Of a DNA stretch of 64,000 nucleotides, positions 38,331 to 51,200 are shown piece after piece. Position 1 is the first letter of the stretch. Each line of letters opens with the position of its first letter. Source of the DNA: Scleromitrula shiraiana (lineage: Eukaryota > Ascomycota > Leotiomycetes > Helotiales > Sclerotiniaceae); contig JABELC010000007.1 of the NCBI GenBank assembly GCA_028455995.1, forward strand, positions 620,001 to 684,000, written 5' to 3'. The notes beneath the pieces are model-generated. The model was given only the letters and a program-made list of their open reading frames with translations, did no database searches and was not told where the DNA came from. The position numbers and the translations under genes are program-made.

Positions 38331-40807
38331 TAACACTGTGGAGAAGTTGCTCCCGCAGCTGGATATTCTTCACAGACACGCGTTGTGACGACTTCAGTCT
38401 ACCTTGGTATATACAACTCATCCCTAAGCATACCAGTAGCCATTGATGTGTGAATCGTGTATAGACAATTGATCAAATTTTTCGCAGTCCTAATATAATT
38501 TTATGTAAGATCTTACAATTTTTCGATTTGAGAAGGTACGAGGTCATTTATATACGCTAGTCTCAATTGGATCGGTAAAGCCTGGCAGAATTATTTCACT
38601 TGGAGAATCATCAGAACTGTTCCATCGACAATTTCAGTGGACATAGATCACCAATACTAATACCCACAAGATGCCAAATAACTGACAGATCATACTGGCT
38701 TGGTCACCATATAAAGAATAGAACTTCACTTCCCATAGCCCGACGCACTGAAACTTGCTTATCTCCTTCCGAATGCGAGTTAGAGGCTGCTCTTCGAGAA
38801 GCACAGTCTTCGAGCGTTACCACTTGCATAATATCATGAAATATTGGATTGAAAGAGCTCACTCAAGAGTTGACAGCTATGTACTTCCAATGCGGGAAAA
38901 ATCACGCACAACGGGGTTTGATACAGATGTACCCATTCATGTTATCTATTATTAAGATAGGCTGTCCGTCCTCAGCATGTTCCTGACGTCCTTCCAATCC
39001 TAGTTTATAGTATATTCTAATGCTTTCAAAAATTCCAATCCTTCACTCTTGATGTCCACCATCACCTTGATATTCGCATTAAGATTTGTGTTGACGGGAC
39101 GCAGCTGCTAGGTTCAGTTCTCAATCTGAACTCAATTCTGCTAGTTCTATTCTTGAGAGTTGATGGTGATTAGCTGGCCCAAGTTGTTTCTCGATTATTT
39201 CCTACTATTTTATCAAGTCTGTGTCCGCAGTGACAAGCACTTTTTCTGCTTTTGTTGCGATTCTCAGTTATGATATTTCTTTCTGGTTACCATTTGCCTT
39301 CTAATTTGAATGCTCCTGGCTGCCAATCGTATTCGCTTCTGTGTCGTGGAAAGTAGCAATAGAGATGTTTGTTGACTTGAGCTTCTGTTGATTTGTATTG
39401 GATGATGTAGTGGTTGATTGAGATAGAGGGGCTTCTTGGGTCGCGACGACTGCTAGCTTAGCTTGCAACGGAAGATGCTCTATATTCTGAATTTCGCTGG
39501 TGTTATTTGAGAATTCGATAGAGGCTGCACATGTGCAATGGAGGAGCGACCTTGTTAGTTTTCATGCACGCGTTTAGCCAGATTAGCTGTTTGAAATAGA
39601 GTCCTGTCGGCCTGTGCAAGTTGCACAGCAGTAACATCTCGAATGCAAGACATTTATTATATTCGTGGTTAGATTGAAGGCATATACAACGCAGAAGCTA
39701 GTGATAAAACCTATGAAGTCTTTGTATGGTAATTTTGTAGATATATTCTGAGAAAGATCAACATTCCTCAAGCGTAACATATCAAGGCGGGTAACCAAAG
39801 CTCAAGGATCGATTGATAGATATGCAACAGAATCTGAGCTTTTTGCTTCAACAACAACAACAACAACAACTTCGTCGTTATCCATCGCAGATATGCAACA
39901 AATCTAAAACCCCATAGTAATATTGGTCCAAATCGACCAGGTCAATCTGTTAGATATGCAACAAAACCTCAAAACCTGCTAGAATTCTAGGTCCTAAACG
40001 ACAACGTCGTTCGGCGATCTCAGACATACAAAAAAAACCCAAAGAACCTGAGCCCTTAACGACAACGTTGCGTGTGCAGGTCTCAGATATGCAACAAAAC
40101 GTAAAGAACTCGAGCCTTTGACGACAGAGTCCTAGGAGGATTTCCAGATGTGCAACAAAACTCCCAAACACTCCAGACCATAGCAACTAAGTTTTCCAGA
40201 TACGTAATAAAATTATTTATACCCAACCAACTTGGGCATTCGAAGAAAACAAACGAAGTAAACTCCGCCCATCCCTATGGATGTGACTTTACCTCCTCCA
40301 ATCCAACTTGTATCTGAATAATCCAGTGATCTCACTTCATAAACATCCATTCCATAATTAGGAAATATAAGTTAGATAGGCAAATGTGTAATAGATTCGT
40401 AACCATATATACAGAATCAAGATTTCTAAACGCACTTTCGCCCCTATCGCAGTCTCCCCCTCCCGGCCTTCCTCCTCCATATCTATCCAGACTAATCCCA
40501 AACAACACCATCAAACAATCATAGCTTCATAATTCCCATCACACTTCCATACCATATACACCACACCCCTAAAATATCTCCACAGAAAAATTTGCAAAAA
40601 ATGAGTTGAGATAAGAAGAATATTAACTAGTCGTTGCGGAGGGGAGAAAATGATCAACAAATAAATCAAAATAACTTCCAAACGCACTTCGTAACCTAGA
40701 CCTGAAATTGTTCATATGTGATGAGATAGATGTTAAGGGAGTGTAGCAGCATCCTCAGAGGTTGCAGGAACCATGATGCTTGGGTTTATTGGGTCGAGTT
40801 TGGGTGT
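38331..40807. other. Intergenic with minisatellite
   Basis: No gene is supported. A plus frame at 38600-38839 continues past a TGA for about 45 codons but matches nothing I know. A seven-unit degenerate minisatellite occupies 39818-40230 (separate entry). The rest looks like ordinary unique sequence. Confidence 0.5.
39818..40230 (+). repeat. Degenerate minisatellite, seven units of 52-71 bp
   Basis: Units start at 39818, 39889, 39952, 40022, 40085, 40146 and 40198, each opening with a variant of AGATATGCAACAAAAC. Most then carry an A/C-rich middle and a block related to ACGACAACGTCGTT followed by a TCTC or TTCC end. Unit 1 has an expanded CAA tract. Spacings are 71, 63, 70, 63, 61 and 52 bp. 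Divergence is high, so the array is old. There is no coding frame through it. Confidence 0.8.
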
Positions 40808-43800
40808 TTATGAGTTTGATTGATTGTCGGTGGGATCTTTGGGTGGATTTGATGCTGTGTTGGCCGATACCTCCTTTTCTTCGGATGGTAGTTGTGGAAT
40901 ATCTTTATCCACAGATGGTGTATTAGTGGTAATGGGTGAGTCTTGTGATGCTGCCGTTTCCTCATTCGCTGTTTTTTCTTCTGTTGGGGAAGTCCGAGCA
41001 ACATTTTCGACGGCGATTTCTTTCTTAATTTCTTCCTTCTTCACCTGCTTCTTCTTCTTTTCAGACTCCCCATCATCCACCGCATCCTCAATATCCCCAT
41101 CAGTCCCCTCCTCATTTTCTTCCTCCAATCCACCTTCCTCATCGTTAGTATTCTTATCCCCCACCTCATCCCCAATATACTCATCCAAAACCCTAACCAC
41201 CAACCCCTCATCCTTACTATAAACCCGAAAGCCCACAATACAAACCGCATTCCACGGATCCGGCTGATCCTCCCCATCATCACTCTCCCTGTCCCTCGAT
41301 TTCCCAGGTTCCCCAGGACCTTGATTTGGTCCCGGTCCTCGAGGTTTGAGCGATGGATCGTCATCACTATACATATCATAGTCGGAGATTGGACTCGCGC
41401 TGGATTCGCCTTCAGATGTGATGTATCCCGGGTGTCCTGGAGGCGGAGGACCAAAACGTCGATTGCCTGATCCTCGACGTCCGTGTGACATACCGGGAGG
41501 TGGAGGGGGAGGGGGAGGGAGAGGAGAATGATGATGGTGGTGAGGTGGGCCGTGGATAGGTATAATAACGTATGGGTATCGAGGAGACTCAGGCGAGCTG
41601 ACGCCGCTTTTTGGGGTTATGGGAGTTGCTTGAGATTCGTTGCATGAAGGTGAAACTTCTTCGGTCTGCACGGCTTTATCTCTTTCGTTTATGGATGTTT
41701 GCGTTTGCGTGTCTATTGCTAGCTTTGCTGTTTCCTGGAGCGGATCTTCGGTTTGCATAGACTTATCTTGTTTCTCGATCTGTGTTTCTACAACATCTTC
41801 GGTCTGAACTCCACGATCTTTTGGTTGGCGCTCTTTGGTTTGTTCTTCTGCTCTGGCGTTCTTTGCTTCTTTTTCTGCACGTTTCTCTCGATTCTTCTTC
41901 TCTTGCTTTCTCACTATGTCTCGCGTACTATGTCTCTTTTCCCAAAGAACTTTTCTCTGAGCTATACGTGACTCTTTTGCCTTGGCCTTATCATGGATTC
42001 CTCGAGCCTTAGCTCTTGCTTCCATGTGAGATGACCCTTTGATATGGGCCATATCGTAAGCAGCACCGACCATGGCCAGCTTTTCGTTATCTTCCTTGCG
42101 TCGCAATTCCTCTTTTACCACATCCTCCACACTCATTTGGCCTGTATCTCTATCAGCGATAACCATCATAAATACCGAGTAAGTTCCCGCTGGTAGGCTC
42201 TTTAGTTCAGTGACCACACTTCGACTCATGAGATAATTTCCATGACTTCGTACTATATAGTCCTCCTCGTCAGGCGAATCAATCTCGTGAAGTCGAAACT
42301 GTAATCTGAAATAGTATTGGCCATGCAAACCTTGATAGTACCTATCATCTAGCTGGCTCATAACCAGCACTACTGGGGATTCCTTTTTCAGCGTGATAGT
42401 GAGCTTTTGTTCAAACTCTGATCTCCATGGAACATCCACGCTAATCCATTTTTGAGTCAGTCGCCATTCGGGGCAATCCATGAATAATCGCGTTCTATCG
42501 AAGTGTTGGTATTTGCGTAGCAAGTCTTGATATGATATCCAGAATACACTGTCGTTTCCAAATTTGTGGTTGAGTTCTTTCTGGGCATCGGGCGTGAATT
42601 CTTTGCTTCCATCCGACCAAGGCCCCTCCCAATTGCCCTTTTTGCCTTTGCCCCAAGGATTGCTTCAAATAGAGTAATTAGTGATATTTTGGCGTGAACA
42701 TGAAAGTGAACTTACCGTAATTTGAGAAGACGCTCTCCTGTGGATAATTCTCTGGCCTCCATGATGACATAGGCGTGCCCTTCTGTGATACCATTTCTAT
42801 TGCCATATCCATGTTCAAGATGGCCTGTAGAGCAGCCAAAGAGAAATTCCTTGTTAACCTTGAGGATCTCATTCTCCCAAAATTCATCCGTATCCAGAAT
42901 ATCAGAAGTAAGTAGTTCGGTAGTCACGCCACCTGTAAGATCCTCCAGCCCTTCGCTATGTCTTGTCAGCCAACGTCGATTAATAACCTGAAGAAATACT
43001 TACCCAATCCATCCACCCTCTATAGAAGCAAAGTCCCCATGTGCTTTAGCATATGCTTTCTCGAGAAGAGGAAGCCAGGTTTCGTTTTGATCTTTGCATT
43101 TTGCAAAATATAATGCCTCAGAGCCGGTTTGATAAGTTTTTCGATACTCGCTTTCGACATCCTCACGATCTGTCTGCTCGAACAGATGTCTATGCACCGA
43201 TGGTGAGTCCCACTAGACATCGAGATGTTAGCAATCACTCAATACGCAAGCATCCGACAAAGAATCAATCTGGTTACAGGACTAAAGACTTAAGTGTGCT
43301 TACATCAGGGGATTTTAGGTAGAGCTTGTCATCAATAATAGATATGATCCATTCGCCATCTGACCCTAACTGTTAGTAAATGCTTTATAATCTCGAAAGA
43401 CTAAACCTACCCCGATGAAAGACGAAACCATAAATTCCAATTTCTGAAAACTTAAAATTAGTCTCCAAATCACAAAAGCGGGCTACAAACACTAACTCGT
43501 ATCGTATTCAACACATATCCTCTGAACCCCAACCTCCATATTTGCCAAAGCTGTCAAACTCGCCATCAGCCAACAATTCCCAAGATTTCCCTGCTTAACA
43601 TCCGCAGGATTTATCTTATCCTTCAAAAACATAGGTTTATCAAATATTTCATGAACCCTCTTAACAGCCTTTGGACCAATCGAGTTTGGATTCAAGAGGA
43701 GATGTTTATAGACTTCAAATTTGCCCCCACCAAGCGAATTCAGACAATTCCCTTTCTCCCATTTTAAATCCCAATCGATATCGAAACTCGGATCGCGATA

Positions 43801-44160
43801 TCTCATATTAACTCTTCGACACTCCTTTATACGTTTTCTGACCTTGGTCCTGCATTCCTGGACCGCTCTTTCGAAGCCTTCAGAAACGAGTTGGTTCTGC
43901 GGACCAGGAGGGGGAATTATTACTGTTTTCGCCGAAATTCCCTTCGCAAAAGGTGGTGCATTGGGTATAATTTTCATCGCCTTGCAAGATTTGGAGATAG
44001 AAAATCGTGCCCAGAGCTTATTGATTGTCTCTTGAGGGGGTACGTATTTCTTCTTCTTTTTGGGCTTGTTTTGCTTGCCCCATGGTGGAGGTCGGGGTGG
44101 ATTTCGTCGGCGTCTCCTACTACTATTAGAATCGCTTGAATCGGACCTAGAGGACATCAT
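40808..44160 (-). CDS. Calpain-like cysteine protease (family C2) with QTE-repeat tail
   Basis: Predicted 1018-residue protein, starting at MSSRSDSSDS-like sequence (ATG at 44160; an in-frame codon at 44190 would add ten residues). Exons: 43497-44160, 43411-43443 (33 nt), 43304-43359, 43004-43212, 42716-42955 and 40808-42662. The catalytic triad is present: Cys about 196 in QGNLGNCWLMASL, His about 381 in EGHAYVIME, Asn about 402 in LRNPWGKG. A C2-like beta region follows (about 450-570). Then come a coiled, charged segment and a disordered acidic, proline-rich tail with four QT-type motifs (686-736). The N-terminal about 60 residues are basic and low-complexity. Calpains make limited cuts in regulatory proteins, usually under Ca2+ control; the substrate is unknown, and this is not clearly PalB/Rim13. 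The last intron uses an AAG acceptor. Confidence 0.88.
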
Positions 44161-44987
44161 CGTCTTGATATAATGCCTTTTGACGAACAAATGTAGTACT
44201 TGGATAGAAACAAGTAAAAGAAAAAGTGTTTGAAAATTGAACGATTTTTAAATAGGGCTGGCAATGGGCGATTATATTTACGATCGCTAGAGAGGTACGT
44301 ATAACAGCCTTGCGATTTGTTACCTTCAGCTTACCGTGTACAATATAAGCAGATGCTGGTCCGGAAAATTCTTACTCTCCAGCCTTGAAGGAGACCTCCT
44401 GACGAACCATTTTGTTCGGAAGTTAAGAGGTGCATACGTTGGTACCTGTTATCTCACCAGGGTATTTTTTTCAGCCGCAAATGTTAAAAAGAGCATCAAA
44501 TACCATTCAGTATATTGATGTATCAGCACAAATCAGTTTATCTCTTAAATTGGCTTGAAATTGAAAGAGATAACTTGAAAATGATAAAGATTTATATCAT
44601 GTTTTTGTTGTGTGCTGAGATGTTGTTCTTCTTAAACTCAAAGTATCAAAAAAGAGAAGTCGGGTCTGGGCTTAGTCTATCCAAAAACGCACGGGATCTT
44701 GCTCCCTCATTTTCCGGAGGAAAAGATGACAAGTTGAGCGGGTGATTATAAAACTCATTTCACACAACAATAGCACAAATAAGTAGAAGATCATTTGTTA
44801 TAGAAACATATAACCTCAGGGCTTGGTTAAAAAAGCTCGCGGGTATCTACCAACTAGACTCGATTCCCCATCTAACGTATCATGGAATCCCTTGCATACT
44901 ATACATGCAAGCAAGCATCCATCTATGCAAATCGCTTTCTACAATGATCATCCGATAACATCCAACCTTCCTCATTCACTTAATTAC
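44161..44987. other. Intergenic between two tandem minus-strand protease genes
   Basis: About 830 bp between the calpain start codon and the stop codon of the M16 protease. It should hold the calpain promoter and the M16 3' end. The short plus ORFs (44336-44518, 44515-44745, 44823-45179) look like noise, the last overlapping M16 coding sequence. Confidence 0.5.
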
Positions 44988-47900
44988 TTACAACTTCGAG
45001 TCCAAATCCTCAAACTCGCTGATATGTTTTACGGGTTGCGGACCTGCACTAACCTGCAACATACTCTTGTATTGTCTTACATCTGTAATGACAACTGGAA
45101 CCGTACCATTTCCTTCGACTTTGACGGCAATAGCTTCTCCATCTTCTGCATCTTTACGGTCTTTGTTGATGGCAAGTGAAGCTTGCGCAGCGGGCTTTTC
45201 CTCGGGTAAAGATGTTCCCTGTGCAATGAGGTGGATGGCAAGTTTAGAACGAAGTGGAGAAGAAGGGAGGATGAATCGATTGAAGAACTTAATCATGTCT
45301 TCTTTAGTAAGTGCTTTGATATGAGCAGCATCGTGGTGAACTTTTGGGAAAATTAGTCAAATATTTTTCATGTAATATGGAACATTGTTGCTTACCGAGC
45401 TCAAAATCAAAGTACTCATAATCGATGTGTGACCACAAACGACCGGATTCCTGATCCAAATTCTTCAACTTCTCCAATCGCTTGGTGATCAAACTTCGCT
45501 TGTGCCCCTCAAACTCAGAATCTGACATGTTCTTGAGCGTCTCGGCAAATCTATGGAGGAAGGAATCGATTCGTCCCTCAAGGTATTGTGGGTTCTTCTC
45601 ACTTTGTATGATAAATCGGTAAGCAATAGTCGTGGCAGTTGTAGAACATCCACTAAAGACAACATATCCCAGTTGCTCTTTTGTTCTCAATTGATCAAAT
45701 GCCGGTTCGTGTGTCATTTGATCTAGAAGGAGGGTCTTGGCCCGTTGAGGACGTACAGCCTTATCTCCAATAGAAAGAATATACTCTATACAGTGGTTGA
45801 CGTTCGCTGGATCCTTCAAAGTCTTATGATAGACGAAATTGGCTCCAGGTGGAAACACTAAGACTCGACCTATTGGCCATTGAGTTTGTGGTAGTACTCT
45901 TGGCTTCAAAATGTTTTCAGTGAGGTCGCTTAGCTTAAGAGCATCTTCTTTATAGAGATTCCCATGTACGAAGATCTCGATATGCATCTGCCTTAACAGG
46001 TGTGGGTAAAATTGTTGAATGTCGGCAGCAGTGAGATGGGGTAACTCTGCAAGAATTTGCTCATTTATGTACCCATTTTGATTGCTGAGCCATCTTTCAA
46101 AATCGCCAACTTGATTATATGGCTGTTGGAAATCCCAGTTCTTCAATCCTCTTAAAATTCTCTCCTTGATGATTTCAAATCGATCCTCTTTAACTTCAAG
46201 GTCTCTCATGGTGACCAAAACCTTCTCCAAGAGCACAGGCAATTTGTCGTTGTAACCTGAAAGTGCGATTTCCAGACCCATCGAGTGACTAGAAACAGAA
46301 TACTCAAGCCCAGCAAGCTCCGCATCGTAAGCATATTCCCCCAATGCATCATGCACCAAATTGGTGTACATTCTGGTTTTGAGGGTATTTTCTGCAGTTG
46401 CGTTTGGCAGAGAATTTCTACATTGTATAAAGAAATTGGCCTTCGGCACCCAGAAAGTGTCATCTGAGATTATTAATATAAATTTGGCACAATTCAGGGA
46501 GGAACTCTACTAACCTTTCTTGAACCATGTCCTCACAGAGTCATCGTTTCTGATCAACTTAGGAGCAATGGCTGGGGTCCGGACATCCTTCTTCTCAACA
46601 TCAAAATTAACTGGGATAAATTGATTCACATGGGGTAAGTGTAACTCCGAGCTTCGTTCTTCCTTAGTACTGGAAGCAGCTTTCTTGATCTCCTCCAAGA
46701 AATCTGCCGGAATCTTTTCATATTTATATTCCGTACCATACCACTTCTCTTTCGAATCCCAATCACCAGGGAAGTTTTGCGAAGCAATAGCCATTCGAAA
46801 GTTATCTGCCCTTAAACAATTCAGTCCTTCGGATATCTTTTCCGCATCAAACTTTCGGAGCCTACTGTGGCCACTAAGAAGCCATTCCCGAGGTAAAGGT
46901 GTCTGCATAACTGCGCTGATTTTGCTGGTAAATCGGCTTGCTGGTGTTTTTTGCTTGAATTTGAATTCAACATCGGCCAAGAGTTTTTGTTCTTCGAAAA
47001 TCCATTCCTGTGGTGGTGAATCTTTGAGTAGTGAAATATACTCGAAGATAGCCTTCACAACTTCCTTGTAATTCTTCAATCCATCTTCAGTCAGGCGTAT
47101 TGATACACTGAATATACTGGGTGTTCCCGGGCATATTGGATAAGCTCCTGCGCTCAAGTAATTTGCCCAACCCTTTGCTTTGATATAAGCCATAACACTG
47201 CCAGGTCCTTCATGACCAATAAGGTGGGACAAATATCGACTCGGCTGTGATTCGAAGAGGAACTCTTCATCAATGAAAGGGAAGGAAATGTCCAATGATC
47301 GAGAATCCATGACCGGTTTCGCGAAACATTGAGTAGAAAGCTCATTTTCTCCATATGGTACCTCATCCTCCCAGCGATTTTGTGGTAGATTTTTATCTCG
47401 TACTCCAGCAAAAAGATCGGCGGCCCAAGACTCTAATGTATCCAATGGTTCTCTTCCCAATATCACAAGTTTCATGCGGTTTGCCGAATAATGCTTTTCG
47501 TGATACTCCATGAACTTTTCTCTAATATTTATACCGCGGGCTTCAGGCTGTGTTTTTAAAACATCATAATTTCCTGTTGAGAAATGGCAGAAGGGATGTT
47601 TTGGATTCGATAATGACTTGTCCAATTGATGCAACCTCCAATTATCACTTTGTAAGTTCTTCTTGTTCTCCGAGTCGACAGCTTTCAATTCTCGTTCTAG
47701 TGTTGAGTCGAGGAACAGAGGGTCTATGAAAAATTGCGCGAATCGATCCAATGCACCATATAAAGGCGAAGGGCTTGCATCTCCATCCTCCCCAGATTTT
47801 GCCGCAACCTCGAAATAATAATTTGTTGAAGTGGCACCGGTATATGCATTGGAACTTCCAGAATGTGAGGACAGATATTGGGAGTAGTCGTTTTCAACAG

Positions 47901-48258
47901 GATACTATGGCAACTTGTTAGCCAATTCCATGCAAATCTGATAATATTGTGCAGTTTGTAGGAAAGGATTTGGAAATACCTTTTTTGTTCCCATGAACAA
48001 AAGATGCTCCACAGCGTGGCTTATTCCCTCCCAGCCCTCGGGGTCACTGAAGTTCCCTACATTGACGTCCATTGCGGCCGAAGCCTTATCCGTCTCGACA
48101 TCGTGAACTAATAAGACCTCCAATTGATTGGGCAACTTTATAACCCTATAAGAACGATCATCGAGACTGGGAGTTTCGAGACGGTCTGTGAGCCTCTCGA
48201 CGAGTCTATGATGTACCCTTTGCTCTGCAGGAGTCTGTGGTTGCGATAAAGTTGACAT
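44988..48258 (-). CDS. M16 metalloprotease, insulin-degrading-enzyme type (Ste23-like), with C-terminal SKL
   Basis: Predicted 1029-residue zinc protease of the inverzincin group. Exons: 47980-48258, 46515-47904, 45396-46463 and 44988-45340; introns 51-75 nt. The inverted zinc motif HxxEH is HAVEH (about 81-85) in SHAVEHLLFMGTKK, with the third ligand Glu about 172 in KAVDSENKKN. The C-terminal half keeps the substrate-pocket region (RTKEQLGYVVFSG). In yeast Ste23 trims a-factor; IDE-type enzymes degrade small peptides inside a closed chamber. The protein ends EFEDLDSKL, whose SKL is a canonical peroxisomal targeting signal 1. The start ATG at 48258 (MSTLSQPQ) is the first in frame. The frame stays open upstream for about 90 codons without an ATG, which could encode a targeting extension from a non-AUG start. 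Tandem with the calpain gene. Confidence 0.94.
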
Positions 48259-51200
48259 GGTTAAGCAAAGCGTCGAACAAGACCGTGAAGAATTCGGTTG
48301 GGGATTTGGGGGTCGCGGAGAGAACAGAGTAGTATTTCGTGGTTTTGACTGGGCTGCGTGCTTATATTTCGATAGTTGAACCCCGCCTAGCAGATCGAAT
48401 TTAGATTTGGATACAGTGAATAATCCGAATGGGTCCACAGTCTGTGCGAGAGTTAATTGTCTGAGGAGATATCGTACTTTCGGATCGATATACTTTTCCG
48501 CAAGTTGGTTTCGTACTTTGAATCGAGGTTAGATATATATATATATTGAATGAATTGGAAGAGACTGTTGGTCTTTTTCAGAGAGGACAAACAGTGGGTG
48601 TGTTGTCTACAATAGACTAGAGATTTGTTGGCGGTTGCCAAAGGATTAATTAATGATCTCTGAGCGGCCCAAGAACAGGTCATGCAGCCCAATCGAGGTA
48701 CGACGCGAGGTATCCAACTTTCAAGGTTATCCTTGGAGAACTAGTTGGAGGGGAAGAGGAGACAGTTGAGCAGAATTTAAGAAATTGAGAAAGCCAAAAT
48801 CTCAGAGATGAGATACGATGCGATGGCACCCTCTGAGATATAAGAATGGGGATATAAGGGAGAGGAGTAGTCGGGGTGATAAAGAATAGCGCTACTCTAT
48901 TAGTCAATTAACAATAATTCTTAATTGGTAGTGTGCGGTGTAAGGTCGAAAGTTGTACCTGTAATGCGTATGTGCTGTGGTGGTATAAGGAAAGAGGAAA
49001 CCACGGTGAACCCGATAGAAGATTAATAAGAAGGTATTGAATTTGATGATTTGATAATTGGTATTGATCTCGATATTTATATTGTTGTTGTGTTATGTAA
49101 TATGAGTAATAAGAAATGAATGAGTATCAATATAATACTTCAATGAATGAGTGATGATGCTATCCAAGATTCTTTGGTATACTTTTTTTTTTATTCTAGA
49201 ACTGAAGAATTCTCGAGAGAGGAAGAGAGGGAGAGAGGAAGAGAGGGAGAGGGGGAGAGAGGGAGAGAGGGAGAGAAAGAAAGAGGATGAAAACAATTCC
49301 AACTTCTCAACAAAGATCCACGTATTTCACTCCACATTTATATATATATGCTAGCCATTATTTTCTGTAAGGTACAGAACAGTTAGAACCAGAAACAGAA
49401 CCAACAGGATACCATGTATGAACAACAGGAACAATAAGGTTAGATATCGATAAAGTGCTGATGACGATACCTTCAGTAAATTACTGATACTCATACTCAT
49501 ACTCATACTCCTACTCCTACTCCTACTTCATTCCATTCCGTACATGTACAGAAGTTCTAGATTCAACCCCCAAAATAATGGGGTGGTGGTATGTGGTATG
49601 TGGTATGTGGTATGTGGTATGTGGTATGTGGTATACATATGAGTATGTACTTATGAGTACTGATTCAATATATGATGATGGTTGATACAATATTTCTAGA
49701 TTTATTCTGGAAAGTGATAGGCGATCTTGGTAGTTGTTCTACTCTCTTTCTATGGATTCTTGTGTCCCAGTTACACATACTCCCGTTACACATACTCGCG
49801 ACTGTACCCAATGATACAACAACAATAATGGCGATCATTTTTCTGAATTGAAACCATCTAGAATCTGAGGGAGTACAAGAACGTCAGCATCTCGAGTCCA
49901 TCATTTATCGTCATCATTTGTGATCAGAAATGAGAAATCAAAATTATATGTCTCGCTATTGCTATCACCATCAACATCACTTCCACCATTCAACAGATAT
50001 CACAAAAGATTAGATGGCGGTGACAGCGGTGAGTGAGACGAGAATCTTATCGGAATTTAATTCCAAAGGCGCTGTCACTATTATTCTGCAGACCCCCCCC
50101 CCCTTCATCCAACCCCTCATCCATAATAGGATCAAACATCCGATAATGGAATGCTGTCCTCAGCATTGGATTTGGAGGGGGACCGCGGGGTATCAGATTA
50201 AAAAAGCCCCTTGGAATGATGAACCCATGGATACTTTGAAAGATCGACCAAGGCAAACTTTATGTGCGACGATGTCCCGATGTCTTAAACATATGGATGG
50301 AAACACCAAAACATAAAACCCACCAACCTGGTCCATCGTCATCTCATTATCAACCTTCCCAACTTTTACTTCCTCATTTCTCGAACTTCTTGGACTGTGT
50401 AACCATACAACCATCCCCCTCCACATCTGCACCAAGCCTAGTTTTTTTATAAGCAACTTGCATGCATTGCATATACTACAGTACTATTTTGGCGAATTCC
50501 GCACATGGTAAGCATTTTAATAGGTCCATCTTACAAGTGAAGAAGTGCATAACAAAACGCAACTACATATCTAACCAATCTGCCGGTTAATTGGAGATAT
50601 TAGGATATTAGGATCTTGATAAATGAAAAAATATCTAAACCCTTCAACACTTCTCCAAATATTCCCGTTAGTCTTCAACGCAATATCCCAATATCTATTG
50701 ATTAAGAAAATAACATTGAAGAACGAGCCATCCAACCTAGGAAGGTCATGGACTATGAAGGGACATAGATTATTAGCACAAACAAATGCCAAGTGAACAT
50801 TTCTCCTTTCCCAGATATCACCAGCTCTTCAGACAAAATACCTCATACGTTTCTAATTTGGTCACCCTCATTATTCGAGAATCTCTTGTGCAAGCCTAAT
50901 ACAAGATTTCCAAATAAGATAGCAAGTGCTCCCAACATCTTAAAAAATGATCTGATATGACAAGTAACTACATGAGTACTGGGTACTAAGATTTCTTCCG
51001 TTGGGTACGAAAGATCTCTATAGGGCTATTTTTATGCGCATCAGATATTCTTTTACTCATGGTTTGTAATGACATCTCCTGATTTTTACTTGATCTTTTG
51101 TATTTATTTATTCGAGAATCATATATCGAGATGAACATTAATAACAAATGTTTTACAACTAAAATAGAACTTTAAATTGTTTAATTGATTTATCTAGTGA

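Noticed and set aside
38600..38955. Plus-strand frame continuing past a TGA, possible relic
   Set aside because: Too short, no recognisable motif, and stop density is as expected by chance.
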